Shown here: piece by piece, positions 1-8,405 of the stretch
How the letters are laid out: each line of letters begins with the position of its first letter
Numbering within the stretch: the stretch's first letter is position 1
NCBI GenBank assembly: GCA_023242925.1
Contig: CP096134.1
Coordinates: 1,438,501-1,502,500 of the forward strand
Length of the DNA: 64,000 nucleotides
DNA from: Hyphomonadaceae bacterium JAD_PAG50586_4
GTDB lineage: Bacteria > Pseudomonadota > Alphaproteobacteria > Caulobacterales > Aquidulcibacteraceae
Direction of reading: 5' to 3'
Translations under genes and position numbers: made by a program
Notes under the pieces: generated by a model
What the model was told of the DNA's origin: nothing
What the model saw: the letters and a program-made list of their open reading frames with translations, nothing else
Databases searched by the model: none

Positions 1-1046
1 AGCGCCTGAGCGCGGACTATCCAGGCTTTGCCGCATCGCTTTCATCGCTGCTCTCGCAACCCGATCAAGCCTCCAAGCGCTGGATTTGGGAGCAATACGA
101 CCGTCACGTCCAAGGCGACACGTTGGCCGATAGCGGCAGCGACGCGGCCATCGTGCGCCTCTATGGCTCACGCCGCGCGCTCGCGATGACCTGCGATGTC
201 ACGCCGCGTTACGTTGAAGCCGACGCCTACGAAGGCGGCAAGCAGGCCGTCGCCGAGGCCTGGCGCAATCTGAGCGCCGTCGGCGCGCGCCCGCTCGCCG
301 TCACCGACAATCTCAATTTCGGCAACCCGCAGCGCCCGGAAATCATGGGCCAGATCGTGCACGCCATCGAAGGCATGGCCGAGGCTTGTCGCGCACTCGC
401 GTTCCCTGTGATCAGCGGCAACGTATCGCTCTACAATGAGACCAACGGCCAAGCCATTCTGCCGACCCCGGCGATCGGCGGCGTCGGCATCATCGACAAC
501 CTCGAGCGCCGCGCCACCGCCGATGCGCTGAAGGCCGGCGACTCGCTCGTGCTGATCGGCGATACCAAGGGCCATCTCGGCCAATCGATTTACGCGCGCG
601 ATCTCTTCAAGCTCGGCGGCGCAGCGCCCCGCGTCGATCTCGCACTTGAAAAGAAGAATGGAGATTTCGTCCGCGGGCTTATCGCGGACGGCACAGTCCG
701 CGCCGCGCACGATCTTTCCGACGGCGGCGTCGCACTTGCGGCCGCTGAAATGGCGCTCGGCGCCGATGTCGGCGTGCAACTCGGCTACCAAGGCGATCTC
801 ACCGACGCGCAATTCCTCTTCGCCGAGGATCAAGCGCGTTATCTGATCGCGTTGCCCTCGCAAAAGATCGACGATCTCGACCGCCGCGCGCGTGCGGCTG
901 GCGTTGAATATCTCATCGTCGGCGAAGCCGGCGGCCGCGAGATATCCTATCTCGGCGCCAGCGGCCAACGCGAACACGTCAACATCGCCGAACTCCGCCA
1001 CACCCACGAAAGCTGGCTGCCCACCTATATGAAGAAGGCGGGCTAA
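1..1046 (+). CDS. purL: Phosphoribosylformylglycinamidine synthase subunit PurL, C-terminal part
   Basis: This is the 3' part of purL. The reading frame is open from base 3 to the TAA at 1044-1046 (347 residues), with no start inside the window, so the gene enters from the left edge. PurL converts FGAR, glutamine and ATP to FGAM in the cytoplasmic purine pathway. The visible part holds the AIR-synthase-type second half: a segment ending in DNLNFGNP, then VISGNVSLYNET, PAIGGVGII and AAHDLSDGGVALAAAEMA, all characteristic PurL blocks. The size fits the last half of the roughly 730-residue stand-alone PurL used with PurQ and PurS. The identification is firm; the N-terminal half cannot be judged. 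Confidence 0.95.
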   Translation, partial: RLSADYPGFAASLSSLLSQPDQASKRWIWEQYDRHVQGDTLADSGSDAAIVRLYGSRRALAMTCDVTPRYVEADAYEGGKQAVAEAWRNLSAVGARPLAVTDNLNFGNPQRPEIMGQIVHAIEGMAEACRALAFPVISGNVSLYNETNGQAILPTPAIGGVGIIDNLERRATADALKAGDSLVLIGDTKGHLGQSIYARDLFKLGGAAPRVDLALEKKNGDFVRGLIADGTVRAAHDLSDGGVALAAAEMALGADVGVQLGYQGDLTDAQFLFAEDQARYLIALPSQKIDDLDRRARAAGVEYLIVGEAGGREISYLGASGQREHVNIAELRHTHESWLPTYMKKAG

Positions 1047-1086
1047 GCTCTATCCTATACTCCCCGAAAGCGGGAGGAGGTGAGCA

Positions 1087-1491
1087 TTGGCCTATCACCA
1101 TCGCCTGCAGCTTCGAGGGTCCAAGCGAAGATTGGCCGTCGCAGATTTCGCCGCGCTCGGTCTAAAGATCGTTGCTCACGATGGCCGAGCAACCGTATGC
1201 ACGCCAGCGGGCTTTGACATTCACGAAGCGGACGAATGGTTCGCAGAGCGCCTGAGCGAGCCACAGATCATTGCATTGGTGCAGATTGCCGAACGCCTGG
1301 GCGCGGATGTGGTCGGCGACGAAGACGAGACCTGCACCGTTGTGAATGGCGCGCTCGTAGAGCGTAATTCGGCCAAAGCGCAGCCGCCGCGCTCACTCTG
1401 GTTGCAACGCAATCGTTGGACCATCATCTATGCATTGATTTTGGCGGTGATATTGCTGATCGCCTTGCTCCGCCGCTGGCCGCTGTTTTAG
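1087..1491 (+). CDS. Small single-pass membrane protein, unknown function
   Basis: A 134-residue protein that I do not recognise. The start is TTG at 1087, chosen because a strong GGAGGAGGTGAG ribosome site ends just before it and no ATG gives a better fit. About 110 hydrophilic residues come first. They include an acidic stretch around DEDET. One C-terminal membrane helix follows (about residues 113-130, IIYALILAVILLIALL) and ends in RRWPLF, so it is probably a tail-anchored inner-membrane protein with the bulk in the cytoplasm. It lies 40 bp after purL and 11 bp before the glutathione reductase gene and may share transcripts with both. No function is inferred. Confidence 0.7.
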   Translation: MAYHHRLQLRGSKRRLAVADFAALGLKIVAHDGRATVCTPAGFDIHEADEWFAERLSEPQIIALVQIAERLGADVVGDEDETCTVVNGALVERNSAKAQPPRSLWLQRNRWTIIYALILAVILLIALLRRWPLF

Positions 1492-1502
1492 CCGAGAGAC
1501 GC

Positions 1503-2888
1503 ATGCCCCAATACGACTACGACCTCATCGTCATCGGCGCGGGCTCGGGCGGGGTGCGGGCGGCGCGCCTGGCCTCCAACAGCGGCGCGAAGGTCGCCAT
1601 CATCGAGCAGGTGCAAGTGGGCGGCACGTGCGTGCTGCGCGGATGCGTCCCGAAGAAATTCCTCGTCTATGCGTCGGAATATTCTCAAGCCTTCCGCGAC
1701 GCCAAAGGCTTCGGCTGGACCGTGGATTGGGCGCGCTTCGATTGGCCGACGCTGCGCGATTCCGTGCAATCGGAAGTGAACCGGCTTTCCGGCATCTACA
1801 TCAAAAACCTCGACGCCGCCGGCGTGCGCATCATTGAAGATCGCGCCGTCCTCACCGATCCCAACACCATCCGCCTCACGCGCGAAGGCCGCTATCTCAC
1901 GGCGCAACGCATTCTCGTCGCCACAGGCGGCCACACCTATCGCCCCGAGGAAACGCCCGGCCAAGAACTCGCCATCACCTCGACCGACGCGTTCGTGCTC
2001 GACTCCTTGCCCTCCAGCATCGTCATCGCCGGCGGCGGTTTCATCGCGCTCGAATTCGCCACTATCTTCTCTGGGCTCGGCGTCGAAACCACGATCGTCT
2101 ATCGCGGAGAGCGCTTATTGCGCGGCTTTGATCATGATGTGCGCATACACGTGCAAGCCGATCTCGAACGCACCGGTGTTAAAGTCATTTGCGGCTCCAC
2201 CATCAGCGAAATCGCGTCGCTGAGTGACAATCGCAAGCTCGTCACGCTTTCCAACACGATGCGCCTTGAGGCCGATCAGGTGATGTGGGCCGTGGGCCGC
2301 GCGCCGAACACGCATGGGCTGGGGCTGGAAGCCGCCGGCGTGAAGCTCAGCGAGCGCGGCGGCGTGATCGTCGATGAATATTCGCGCTCATCCGTGCCCT
2401 CGATCTGGGCGGTGGGGGACGTCACCGACCGCATCAATCTCACGCCCGTGGCTATTCGCGAGGCGATGGCGTTCGTGGAAACCGAGTTTCACAATCGCCC
2501 CACTGCGTTCGATCATGCCGACGTCGCCAGCGCCGTGTTTTCGCGCCCGCCCGTCGGCGTTGTGGGCCTAAGCGAGCAGGACGCGCGCATGAAGGGCCAT
2601 AAGCTCAAAGTGTTCCGCACCAGCTTCCGGCTGATGAAAAACATCCTCGCCGGCAATGAGCAACGCGCGATGATGAAGCTCGTGGTCGATGCGAAAACCG
2701 ATCGTGTGCTCGGCGTGCATATCGCCAGCGTCGATGCGCCCGAGATGATTCAGCTCGCCGCTATCGCCGTCAAAGCCGGCCTCACCAAAGCGCAATGGGA
2801 CATGACCTGTGCGGTCCATCCCACCGCCGCCGAAGAACTCGTCCTCATGGGCGAACCCGTGAGCCACGACAACGAAGCGCCGGCTTGA
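1503..2888 (+). CDS. gor: Glutathione-disulfide reductase
   Basis: A cytoplasmic FAD flavoenzyme that reduces glutathione disulfide with NADPH. The frame stays open upstream, but ATG 1503 gives a 461-residue protein of normal family length that begins MPQYDYDLIVIGAGSGG with the FAD dinucleotide motif at residues 11-17. The redox-active pair is C43 and C48 in GGTCVLRGCVPKK, the version typical of glutathione reductase and distinct from lipoamide dehydrogenase (GGTCLNVGCIPSK). A second nucleotide-binding motif (IAGGGFIALEFA) follows near residue 180. The C-terminal dimer interface carries the catalytic HPTAAEE. The gene starts 11 bp after the upstream small membrane protein. Confidence 0.93.
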   Translation: MPQYDYDLIVIGAGSGGVRAARLASNSGAKVAIIEQVQVGGTCVLRGCVPKKFLVYASEYSQAFRDAKGFGWTVDWARFDWPTLRDSVQSEVNRLSGIYIKNLDAAGVRIIEDRAVLTDPNTIRLTREGRYLTAQRILVATGGHTYRPEETPGQELAITSTDAFVLDSLPSSIVIAGGGFIALEFATIFSGLGVETTIVYRGERLLRGFDHDVRIHVQADLERTGVKVICGSTISEIASLSDNRKLVTLSNTMRLEADQVMWAVGRAPNTHGLGLEAAGVKLSERGGVIVDEYSRSSVPSIWAVGDVTDRINLTPVAIREAMAFVETEFHNRPTAFDHADVASAVFSRPPVGVVGLSEQDARMKGHKLKVFRTSFRLMKNILAGNEQRAMMKLVVDAKTDRVLGVHIASVDAPEMIQLAAIAVKAGLTKAQWDMTCAVHPTAAEELVLMGEPVSHDNEAPA

Positions 2889-3404
2889 AGGGGGCGGCGC
2901 CAGAGCGTCAGCAGTCGCCTTGAAGGGTGCTTCAACTGGCGCCCCGGTGATCAATAAGTATGGTATCGCAAGCCCGAGGGCGGCAAACACCAGACGCCGC
3001 GTCAGCGAATTAAATGCTGGCAAGCGCCAGCTGAGCGGGTTGAGAGCAACGGCTGCGAAAAGGCGCCCAGAATAAATCGCGAGTGTTGTGATCCACGCGA
3101 TGGAGCGGCAAGGCGACAAGTACGTTGCCGTAACGCGTGAGAGCCCAGCGCGTACAAGACTATCCCGAGGCTTCCCAAACAGCCAGCAAGTCTGCCGATT
3201 TTGGGGAGGCTTTGCCTGGCGGCAGTGTTGCTCACTTTAAGGCGTCCTCAAAACCGCCCCCGCAACAATCCAGCAAAACCAAGCTTCTCCACACGCGCAT
3301 CGTCGCTTTGTGCATCGTTCACTTGATCCAAATTTACCAAAAACTAACCATCCCGGCCGACCGTCCGGCGTTCGGAAACGGATTAAGTGAAGAGGGGCCA
3401 GAAT
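2889..3404. other. Gap of about 500 bp without a supported gene
   Basis: Between gor and the ParA-like gene I see no convincing coding region. On the minus strand two overlapping frames (about 3235 down to 2900) each translate to hydrophobic stretches, for example a run around YLLITGAPV. They could be the remains of a small membrane protein broken by a shift, but neither has a good ribosome site and I could not join them convincingly. The right-hand 100 bp is AT-richer than its surroundings and probably holds the promoter of the parA-like gene. Confidence 0.4.
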
Positions 3405-4277
3405 ATGCCCGCGCGTTTGGTTTCAGTGATCAACATGAAGGGCGGCGTGGGCAAGTCCACGACGACGGTTTCGCTTGCTGAAACGCTTGCTCTGCATCAG
3501 CGCCGCCGCGTGCTGGTGATCGATCTCGATCCGCAAACCAACGCTTCGATCATGGTCGCCGGTCCCGACAAGTGGAACGCGATGCGCGAGGCCGAGCGCA
3601 CGCTCGATTTCTATTTTGAATCCTATATCGTCCAGCAGCGCCCAAAACCGTTCAAGCAATTGATCGAGCTCAAGGTCAGCGACCTCAAAGGCAAGCCGGA
3701 CGTTTCGCTCTGCGCTTCGGCGCCGGAATTCCGCATCGTCGAACGCGACATGATCGAAAGTTTCGTCAAGCGCGGCTTCCAGATCGATCAAATCCAAAAA
3801 TGGATTTGCGAGCGCTTCGCCAACGGCATCAAGAACGTCGTCAACGAATACGATTACATCCTGATCGATTGCCCGCCCGGCATTTCGCTGTTCGCGGAGG
3901 CGGCTTTGATCGCGGCCGATGCGATCCTTGTGCCCTCGATCCCGGATTACGTGTCGCGCTTGGGCCTCATCACTTTCCGCAAACGCGCGCTCCGCCTCAT
4001 CAATGAGCGTCGCGGCGGCCCGTCGCAGCTCATGGTGCTGGCCACCAAATACGACGAGACCTTCTCGCTGCACCGCTCGGAAGCCTCGCTGCTGAAGGAC
4101 AATCTCGGCGAAGCCATGTTCGATGTGCGCATTCCCCAGCACGTTGATATCGCCAAGGCGGCCGAATGGTCGGAAACGCCGCGCACGTTCGAACAAAAGT
4201 ACGGCGCGATGGCGCCGATCGTCGCCAAGCTCGGCGAGGAATTCGTCTCCAAAGTGGAAGTCGCGCAGGCCCTATGA
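3405..4277 (+). CDS. Orphan ParA/MinD-family P-loop ATPase
   Basis: A 290-residue ParA-superfamily ATPase. ATG 3405 is preferred over an in-frame GTG at 3387 because an AGAGGGG ribosome site sits 8 bp before it and because the protein then begins MPARLVSVINMKGGVGKSTTT, with the deviant Walker A motif (KGGVGKST, two lysines) at residues 12-19. VLVIDLDPQTNAS and DYILIDCPPG match Walker A' and Walker B. Such ATPases dimerise on ATP and position DNA or protein cargo. No parB or parS is visible next to it, so it is not an ordinary chromosome-partition pair. Its stop overlaps the next start by ATGA, which suggests that the downstream protein is its partner. The cargo is unknown. Confidence 0.85.
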   Translation: MPARLVSVINMKGGVGKSTTTVSLAETLALHQRRRVLVIDLDPQTNASIMVAGPDKWNAMREAERTLDFYFESYIVQQRPKPFKQLIELKVSDLKGKPDVSLCASAPEFRIVERDMIESFVKRGFQIDQIQKWICERFANGIKNVVNEYDYILIDCPPGISLFAEAALIAADAILVPSIPDYVSRLGLITFRKRALRLINERRGGPSQLMVLATKYDETFSLHRSEASLLKDNLGEAMFDVRIPQHVDIAKAAEWSETPRTFEQKYGAMAPIVAKLGEEFVSKVEVAQAL

Positions 4278-4783
4278 GTCTGAATAAGACGCTCGACCGT
4301 TTCTTCGACGAAATTCGCCGCGAGGCGAAACGCAATCCCGACTTCGCCAACCGCCTAGACGCGGTGCTCCAACGCCACGACTCGCGCCGCGACGTGCCAG
4401 ACGAGGTGTTGGAAGTAGCAGCGCGCGACGAAACTCCTCCCCGCAAGCGGGGGAGGTCCGAGCGAAGCGAGGGGAGGGGACGTTCCGTCCAAGCGTCGCG
4501 CACCGCCCCCTCAGCCGGCTGCGCCGATAGCTCCCGCGCGTGCGGGGAGCACAAAAAAGCCCCCGCGATCAACCCGGCCGGCCTCTACAAGCGCGAAGGC
4601 GAAGACGCGCTTCGCAAAGCGCTCGAGGGCCAAGAACTCAGCGCGCTCCGCGCCCTCGTCGCCGAGCACAATCTCGACCCCAGCGGCGTCACGCCCTCGC
4701 TCACCCGCGACGAAATCGCCGCCCACATCCTCGCCCAAGCCAAACGCCGCGCCGAACGCGACGAGAAAATGTTCGACTACTAG
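4274..4783 (+). CDS. Protein coupled to the ParA-like ATPase, carrying an in-frame repeat insertion
   Basis: A 169-residue protein whose ATG overlaps the stop of the ParA-like gene (ATGA), so translation is coupled and it is a likely partner of that ATPase. Residues 1-53 (MSLNKTLDRFFDEIRREAKR onward) look helical and charged. Residues 97-169 include ALRALVAEHNLDPSG and a basic helix ending in DEKMFDY. Between them, about residues 54-96 are encoded by a dispersed hairpin repeat (4433-4551) and read as an arginine/serine-rich low-complexity segment. The insertion keeps the frame. I know no function for the family. The inserted segment was probably absent from the ancestral protein. Confidence 0.7.
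   Translation: MSLNKTLDRFFDEIRREAKRNPDFANRLDAVLQRHDSRRDVPDEVLEVAARDETPPRKRGRSERSEGRGRSVQASRTAPSAGCADSSRACGEHKKAPAINPAGLYKREGEDALRKALEGQELSALRALVAEHNLDPSGVTPSLTRDEIAAHILAQAKRRAERDEKMFDY
4433..4551 (+). repeat. Dispersed hairpin repeat, copy A (inside a gene)
   Basis: About 119 bp built as an opening hairpin (CTCCCCGC-AAGC-GGGGGAGG), an AGCGAAGC-type middle, a variable linker, a CGCCCCCTCAGC block and a closing GC-rich hairpin ending in GGGGAGCAC. The same order of blocks occurs at 7995-8122 and, inverted, at 35543-35671. This copy lies inside the coding sequence at 4274-4783 and preserves its frame. Confidence 0.8.
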
Positions 4784-5027
4784 GTCGGTGATCGACAGAC
4801 TGGGCAGATCTTGAAGAGTCCCCAGCCCAAATGGCCATTCTGGCTATCGTTTGCCTTAAATATTGGCGTAGTGGTTACCTGTGTCGGGCTGCTGGTTTAC
4901 CGACTGCAGGGCGGTCGTTTCTGACGTTTGAGGTTCGGATCGCGCCCAACCCAGCCAAGCATCTTGTCCATCCTGCCGCATGGGGACAGGGTGACGTGCG
5001 CGTAAATCCTGGCTAACACCGCCTGCC

Positions 5028-7021
5028 ATGTTCGAAAAAATCCTGATCGCCAATCGCGGCGAAGTCGCCGTCCGCATCATCCGCACCGCCCGCCGCTTGG
5101 GCATCAAGACGGTGGTGGTCTATTCCGAAGCCGACCGCGACAGCCTTGCGGTCGATATGGCCGATGAGACCGTGTTCATTGGCCCCGCACCCGCGGCGCA
5201 GAGCTATCTCGTCATCGATAAGATCGTGGACGCCGCCAAACAAACCGGCGCGCAAGCGATCCACCCAGGCTTCGGCTTCCTCTCGGAGAAAGCCGAGTTC
5301 GCCGATCGCTTGCTCGCGGAGAAAATCACCTTCATCGGCCCGAACCCGAACGCCATCCGCGCGATGGGCGACAAGATTGAATCGAAGAAGAGCGCTCAAG
5401 CCGCGGGCGTCTCATGCGTGCCGGGCTTCATCGGCGAAATCGAGGGCGTCGACCACGCCGTGCAGATCTCCGAGGAGATCGGCTATCCGGTGATGATCAA
5501 GGCCAGCGCCGGCGGTGGCGGCAAAGGCATCCGCGTCGCCTACAATCGCAAAGAGGTCGAAGAGGGCTTCCCGGCCGTGCGCGCGGAGGCCAAAGGCGCC
5601 TTCGGCGACGACCGCATCTTCATCGAAAAATTCGTGACCGCGCCCCGCCACATCGAAATCCAAGTGATGGGCGACAAGCACGGCAACGTCATCCATCTGT
5701 TCGAGCGCGAATGCTCGATCCAGCGCCGCAATCAGAAAGTCATCGAAGAAGCGCCGTCGCCGCTGCTCGATGAAAAGACGCGCATGGCGATGGGCGAACA
5801 AGCCTGCGCTCTCGCGCGCGCAGTGAGCTATGACAGCGCCGGCACGGTCGAGTTCGTGGCCTCCGGCGCCGACAAGAGCTTCTACTTTCTCGAGATGAAT
5901 ACACGTCTCCAGGTGGAGCACCCGGTCTCGGAGATGATCACCGGGCTTGATCTGGTCGAGCAAATGATTCGCGTCGCTGCCGGCGAGCCGCTGAAGTTCA
6001 AGCAGAAGGATCTCAAGATCAAAGGCTGGGCGATCGAAAGCCGCATCTACGCCGAAGACCCGTACCGCAACTTCCTGCCGTCGATCGGCCGTCTGCGCAC
6101 CTATCGCACGCCCGAAGAAGGCAAAACCGGCGACCTCACATTGCGCAACGAAACTGGCGTCCGCGAGGGCGACGAGATTTCCATGTTCTACGATCCGATG
6201 ATCGCCAAGCTCGTCACGCACGGCCCCACGCGCATCGCCGCGATCGACGCCCAAGCCCGCGCGCTCGATCAATTCCTGATCGAAGGCATCGCCGACAACA
6301 TCCCGTTCCTGGGCGCGGTGATGGAGGAGGCGGAATTCCGCTCCGGCGACATCACCACCGCCTACATCAAGAAGCATTTCCCCGAAGGCTTCGAAGGCGT
6401 TGCGCCCACGAAGGACCAGGAAAAGCTGCTCTTGAGCGTCGCCGCCTATGCGCGCGCCTTCACCGCCAAGCGCGCGGCCCAAACCAGCGGCCAAGCCAAT
6501 GGCGCACATGGCCGTCGCGATTGGGTCGTGATCCTCGATAAGCAACACCACGCCGCTGACGTCGCGCTTGATGAGAAGGGCGCCACCGTCAGTCTCGACG
6601 GCAAAGCCCATCGCCTCGATACTGACGCCCGTCCCGGCGCGCGCATCATCGAAGGCAAGTTCGACGGCAAGCCCTTTGCCGTGAAGATCAAGTCGGAGCC
6701 GCAAGGCTACCAGCTACGCCATCGCGGCGTCACCGCGCGCGCCATTGTCGCCAGCCCGCGCGCAGCCGAGCTTTACAAAAGATCCCGGAAAAGCAGAAAG
6801 CCGACACCTCCAAGCTCATCGTGTCGCCCATGCCCGGCCTCGTCATCTCAATCGACGTGAAGCCCGGCCAAGAGGTGAAGGCTGGCGAGGGCGTGGCCAT
6901 CGTCGAAGCGATGAAGATGCAAAACATCATCCGCGCCGAACGCGACGGAACGATCGCCAAAGTCAACGTCGCCGCCGGCGCCTCCGTGGCGGCCGACGAG
7001 GTGATGATTGAACTGGGTTAG
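5028..7021 (+). CDS. Acyl-CoA (propionyl/methylcrotonyl-type) carboxylase biotin-containing subunit, with frameshift
   Basis: This is the biotin carboxylase plus biotin-carrier subunit of an acyl-CoA carboxylase, 664 residues once repaired, a normal length for PccA-type subunits. The N-terminal biotin carboxylase domain (about 1-450) begins MFEKILIANRGEVAVRI and contains SAGGGGKGIR and FLEMNTRLQVEHPVSE. The C-terminal biotinyl domain has the biotinylation site EAMKMQN and ends in VMIELG. The two parts are in different frames. The upstream frame runs ELYKRSRKS while the next frame continues PEKQKADTSKLIVSPMPG, which one extra A in the A-run at 6777-6780 would restore. Its carboxyltransferase partner may be the gene at 35680-37227. 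I cannot tell propionyl- from methylcrotonyl-CoA specificity by eye. Confidence 0.88.
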
Positions 7022-7457
7022 GTTCCTCTTCAGCTTCAAAGGTCGGATTAATCGCCTGCAAGCTTTGCTCGGGCTCTATGGATTCGGCGTGCTGTGCATG
7101 CTCGCGCCAATCCTTCTGACGCTGATCTTGGGTCAAACTGGCGGCGGCATTCTTCTCGCCAGCGCATTCGGCGCGCTCTTTATGGTGAGCTTTGCCTTTA
7201 TGGTCGTGTCGCAGATCGCGATCGCGGTGCGACGCGCCCATGACGTCGGCTTGTCTGGCTGGGCTGTCATCTGGTGGTTTGCCCTCGTTTGTGCGCTGGT
7301 CGCCGCCAAACAAATCTGGCCAAGCATCGAAGCGTCGTGGCTCGGACTGGTGCTGATTGCACCAACGGCCCTCGCTGCGTTTTCGTTGTTCGTCGTACCC
7401 GGCCAACCACTCGCTCATCGCTTCGGCGACCCACCGCGTGCAGGCTGGTTGCCTTAA
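7008..7457 (+). CDS. DUF805-family membrane protein
   Basis: A 149-residue inner-membrane protein. TTG at 7008 is chosen because DUF805 proteins begin in the same way with an aromatic W-x-R segment followed by FKGRINRLQ; it overlaps the end of the carboxylase gene by 14 bp. Four hydrophobic segments are visible (about residues 20-40, 45-70, 85-105, 110-130), and the loop VRRAHDVGLSGWAVIWW matches the family RRxHDxGxSGW signature. The function of DUF805 proteins is unknown. A perfect hairpin follows 5 bp after the stop. Confidence 0.8.
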   Translation: MNWVRFLFSFKGRINRLQALLGLYGFGVLCMLAPILLTLILGQTGGGILLASAFGALFMVSFAFMVVSQIAIAVRRAHDVGLSGWAVIWWFALVCALVAAKQIWPSIEASWLGLVLIAPTALAAFSLFVVPGQPLAHRFGDPPRAGWLP

Positions 7458-7462
7458 ATACG

Positions 7463-7488
7463 AAGGCCGCGCTTCGCAGCGCGGCCTT
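7463..7488. terminator. Bidirectional hairpin terminator
   Basis: Perfect 10-bp stem AAGGCCGCGC / GCGCGGCCTT with a 6-nt loop, between the convergent ends of the DUF805 gene and the minus-strand gene at 7512-7909. No strong T-run follows on the plus strand. Confidence 0.6.
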
Positions 7489-7511
7489 CTAGGTGTCGAG
7501 GGTGAGCGGCG

Positions 7512-7909
7512 TTAGGCCGTCTTCTTTTTGTCGAATAATCGATGATCGCGAGCGCCAGATAGGCGAGGCCGACTGAGGCGAGGATGATCGCCGGCACGGC
7601 CATGCCGCGCACCACGTCGCCATCATTGTCGTAGCCCTCGATCACGAAGCCCGCGGCGAAGAAGCCGCCAGCCAGAGCCAGCAACACCACCGCATTGCCC
7701 AAGCTCTTGCGGGCGCGATTGCCTTCTTCGAGCATGTTTTCGGTGAGCTGCGATACAAGAGCCGGATCGAGCGGCTGGCCGCGCTCCATCGCGCGGGAAA
7801 CCAAATCATGCGCCGAACGCTTGGTGCGCTCCTTGGCGAGCTTCGGCACCAGAATGATGGCCGCCAAGAAGCCAAAAAACACAAACGGCACAAAGATATC
7901 CGCATCCAT
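7512..7909 (-). CDS. DUF6249-like membrane protein, probable 3' frameshift
   Basis: ATG at 7909 starts a protein with an N-terminal helix (FVPFVFFGFLAAIILVP), a charged middle (KERTKRSAHDLVSRAMERGQPLDP) and two further helices (about residues 75-95 and 105-125). This resembles the DUF6249 layout, where a helical AxxxGxPLxP segment lies between membrane spans. As written the frame runs through the terminator hairpin to 7454. If one T is added at 7534-7535 the tail becomes YFDKKKTA and stops at 7512, before the hairpin, giving 132 residues. I prefer that reading. Function unknown. Confidence 0.6.
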
Positions 7910-7994
7910 CGTCGCATCTCCATAAGCGGGGACTGCCGCCCCATTGCTGACATAGATGCGGGTCCCGACAGGTTTGGACGCATAGCGTTGGAAA

Positions 7995-8122
7995 AACTCC
8001 TTCCCCGCAAGCGGGGAGGGCCGGCGCGCAGCGACGGGGAGGAGGCAAGTCCGTTGGACCCATCCGCGCGTCAACACCCCCTTAGTCGCTTACGCGACAG
8101 CGCCCCCGTAGACGGGTGAGCA
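7995..8122 (+). repeat. Dispersed hairpin repeat, copy B (intergenic)
   Basis: About 128 bp with the same block order as copy A: CTTCCCCGC-AAGC-GGGGAGGG, a CAGCGACGGGGAGG middle, a variable linker, CCCCCTTAGTCGC, and a closing CCCCCGTAGACGGGTGAGCA. It lies between two minus-strand genes, so here it is untranslated. Confidence 0.8.
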
Positions 8123-8135
8123 TGCGCGCAAACAA

Positions 8136-8160
8136 AAGGCGCGCCGGGAGAGCGCGCCTT
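8136..8160. terminator. Hairpin terminator after the small gene at 8188-8337
   Basis: A 9-bp perfect stem AAGGCGCGC / GCGCGCCTT with a 7-nt loop, placed 28 bp past the stop of the minus-strand small gene. On the minus strand it is followed by TTG. Confidence 0.6.
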
Positions 8161-8187
8161 GAGTGAGTTTTACAGGGGTAAGAAAAC

Positions 8188-8337
8188 CTATGCGCGGACC
8201 GCCACTCGATCACCCGGCGGGCGTTGCATGGGCGGCGGCGCGCGCTTCGGCATCGCCACCACGACGCCATCGTAGCGCGCAAACCATTCGTCAGCGCTCA
8301 AGCGCTTGGCGGTTTTGTCTGCGGGCTGCTTCATCAT
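8188..8337 (-). CDS. Small protein of 49 residues
   Basis: A short gene read on the minus strand from ATG 8337 to TAG 8188. The product starts MMKQPADKTAKRLSADEWFA and ends with a proline/arginine-rich tail (KRAPPPMQRPPGDRVAVRA). Support comes from a GGAG ribosome site 8 bp before the start, GC-rich third positions and a hairpin terminator just after the stop. No membrane segment or signal peptide is present. I do not recognise a family. It sits between repeat copy B and lipB on the same strand. Confidence 0.6.
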   Translation of the reverse strand: MMKQPADKTAKRLSADEWFARYDGVVVAMPKRAPPPMQRPPGDRVAVRA

Positions 8338-8405
8338 GGCGTCATCTCCGATATGACGCCTAACGCTCTCTCACATCGCGCGCACGTGCAATTAGCACTC
8401 GCGCA

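Noticed and set aside
168..1007. Long minus-strand open frame opposite purL
   Set aside because: It is a GC-bias shadow of purL; the plus-strand frame has the conserved PurL blocks. The same applies to long antisense frames opposite clpA, the carboxylase and the saccharopine-type gene.
1059..1084. Possible fourth, minimal copy of the hairpin repeat before the 1087 gene
   Set aside because: CTCCCCG-AAAGC-GGGAGGAGGTGAGC resembles the two ends of the element, but it is too short and it doubles as a strong ribosome site, so chance is likely.
2900..3235. Possible minus-strand membrane protein in the gor-parA gap, broken by a shift
   Set aside because: Two frames each give hydrophobic stretches, but I found no joint that keeps a recognisable protein, and neither has a ribosome site.
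4784..5027. Short open frame between the ParA partner and the carboxylase gene
   Set aside because: About 60 codons without ribosome site or coding-type third positions.
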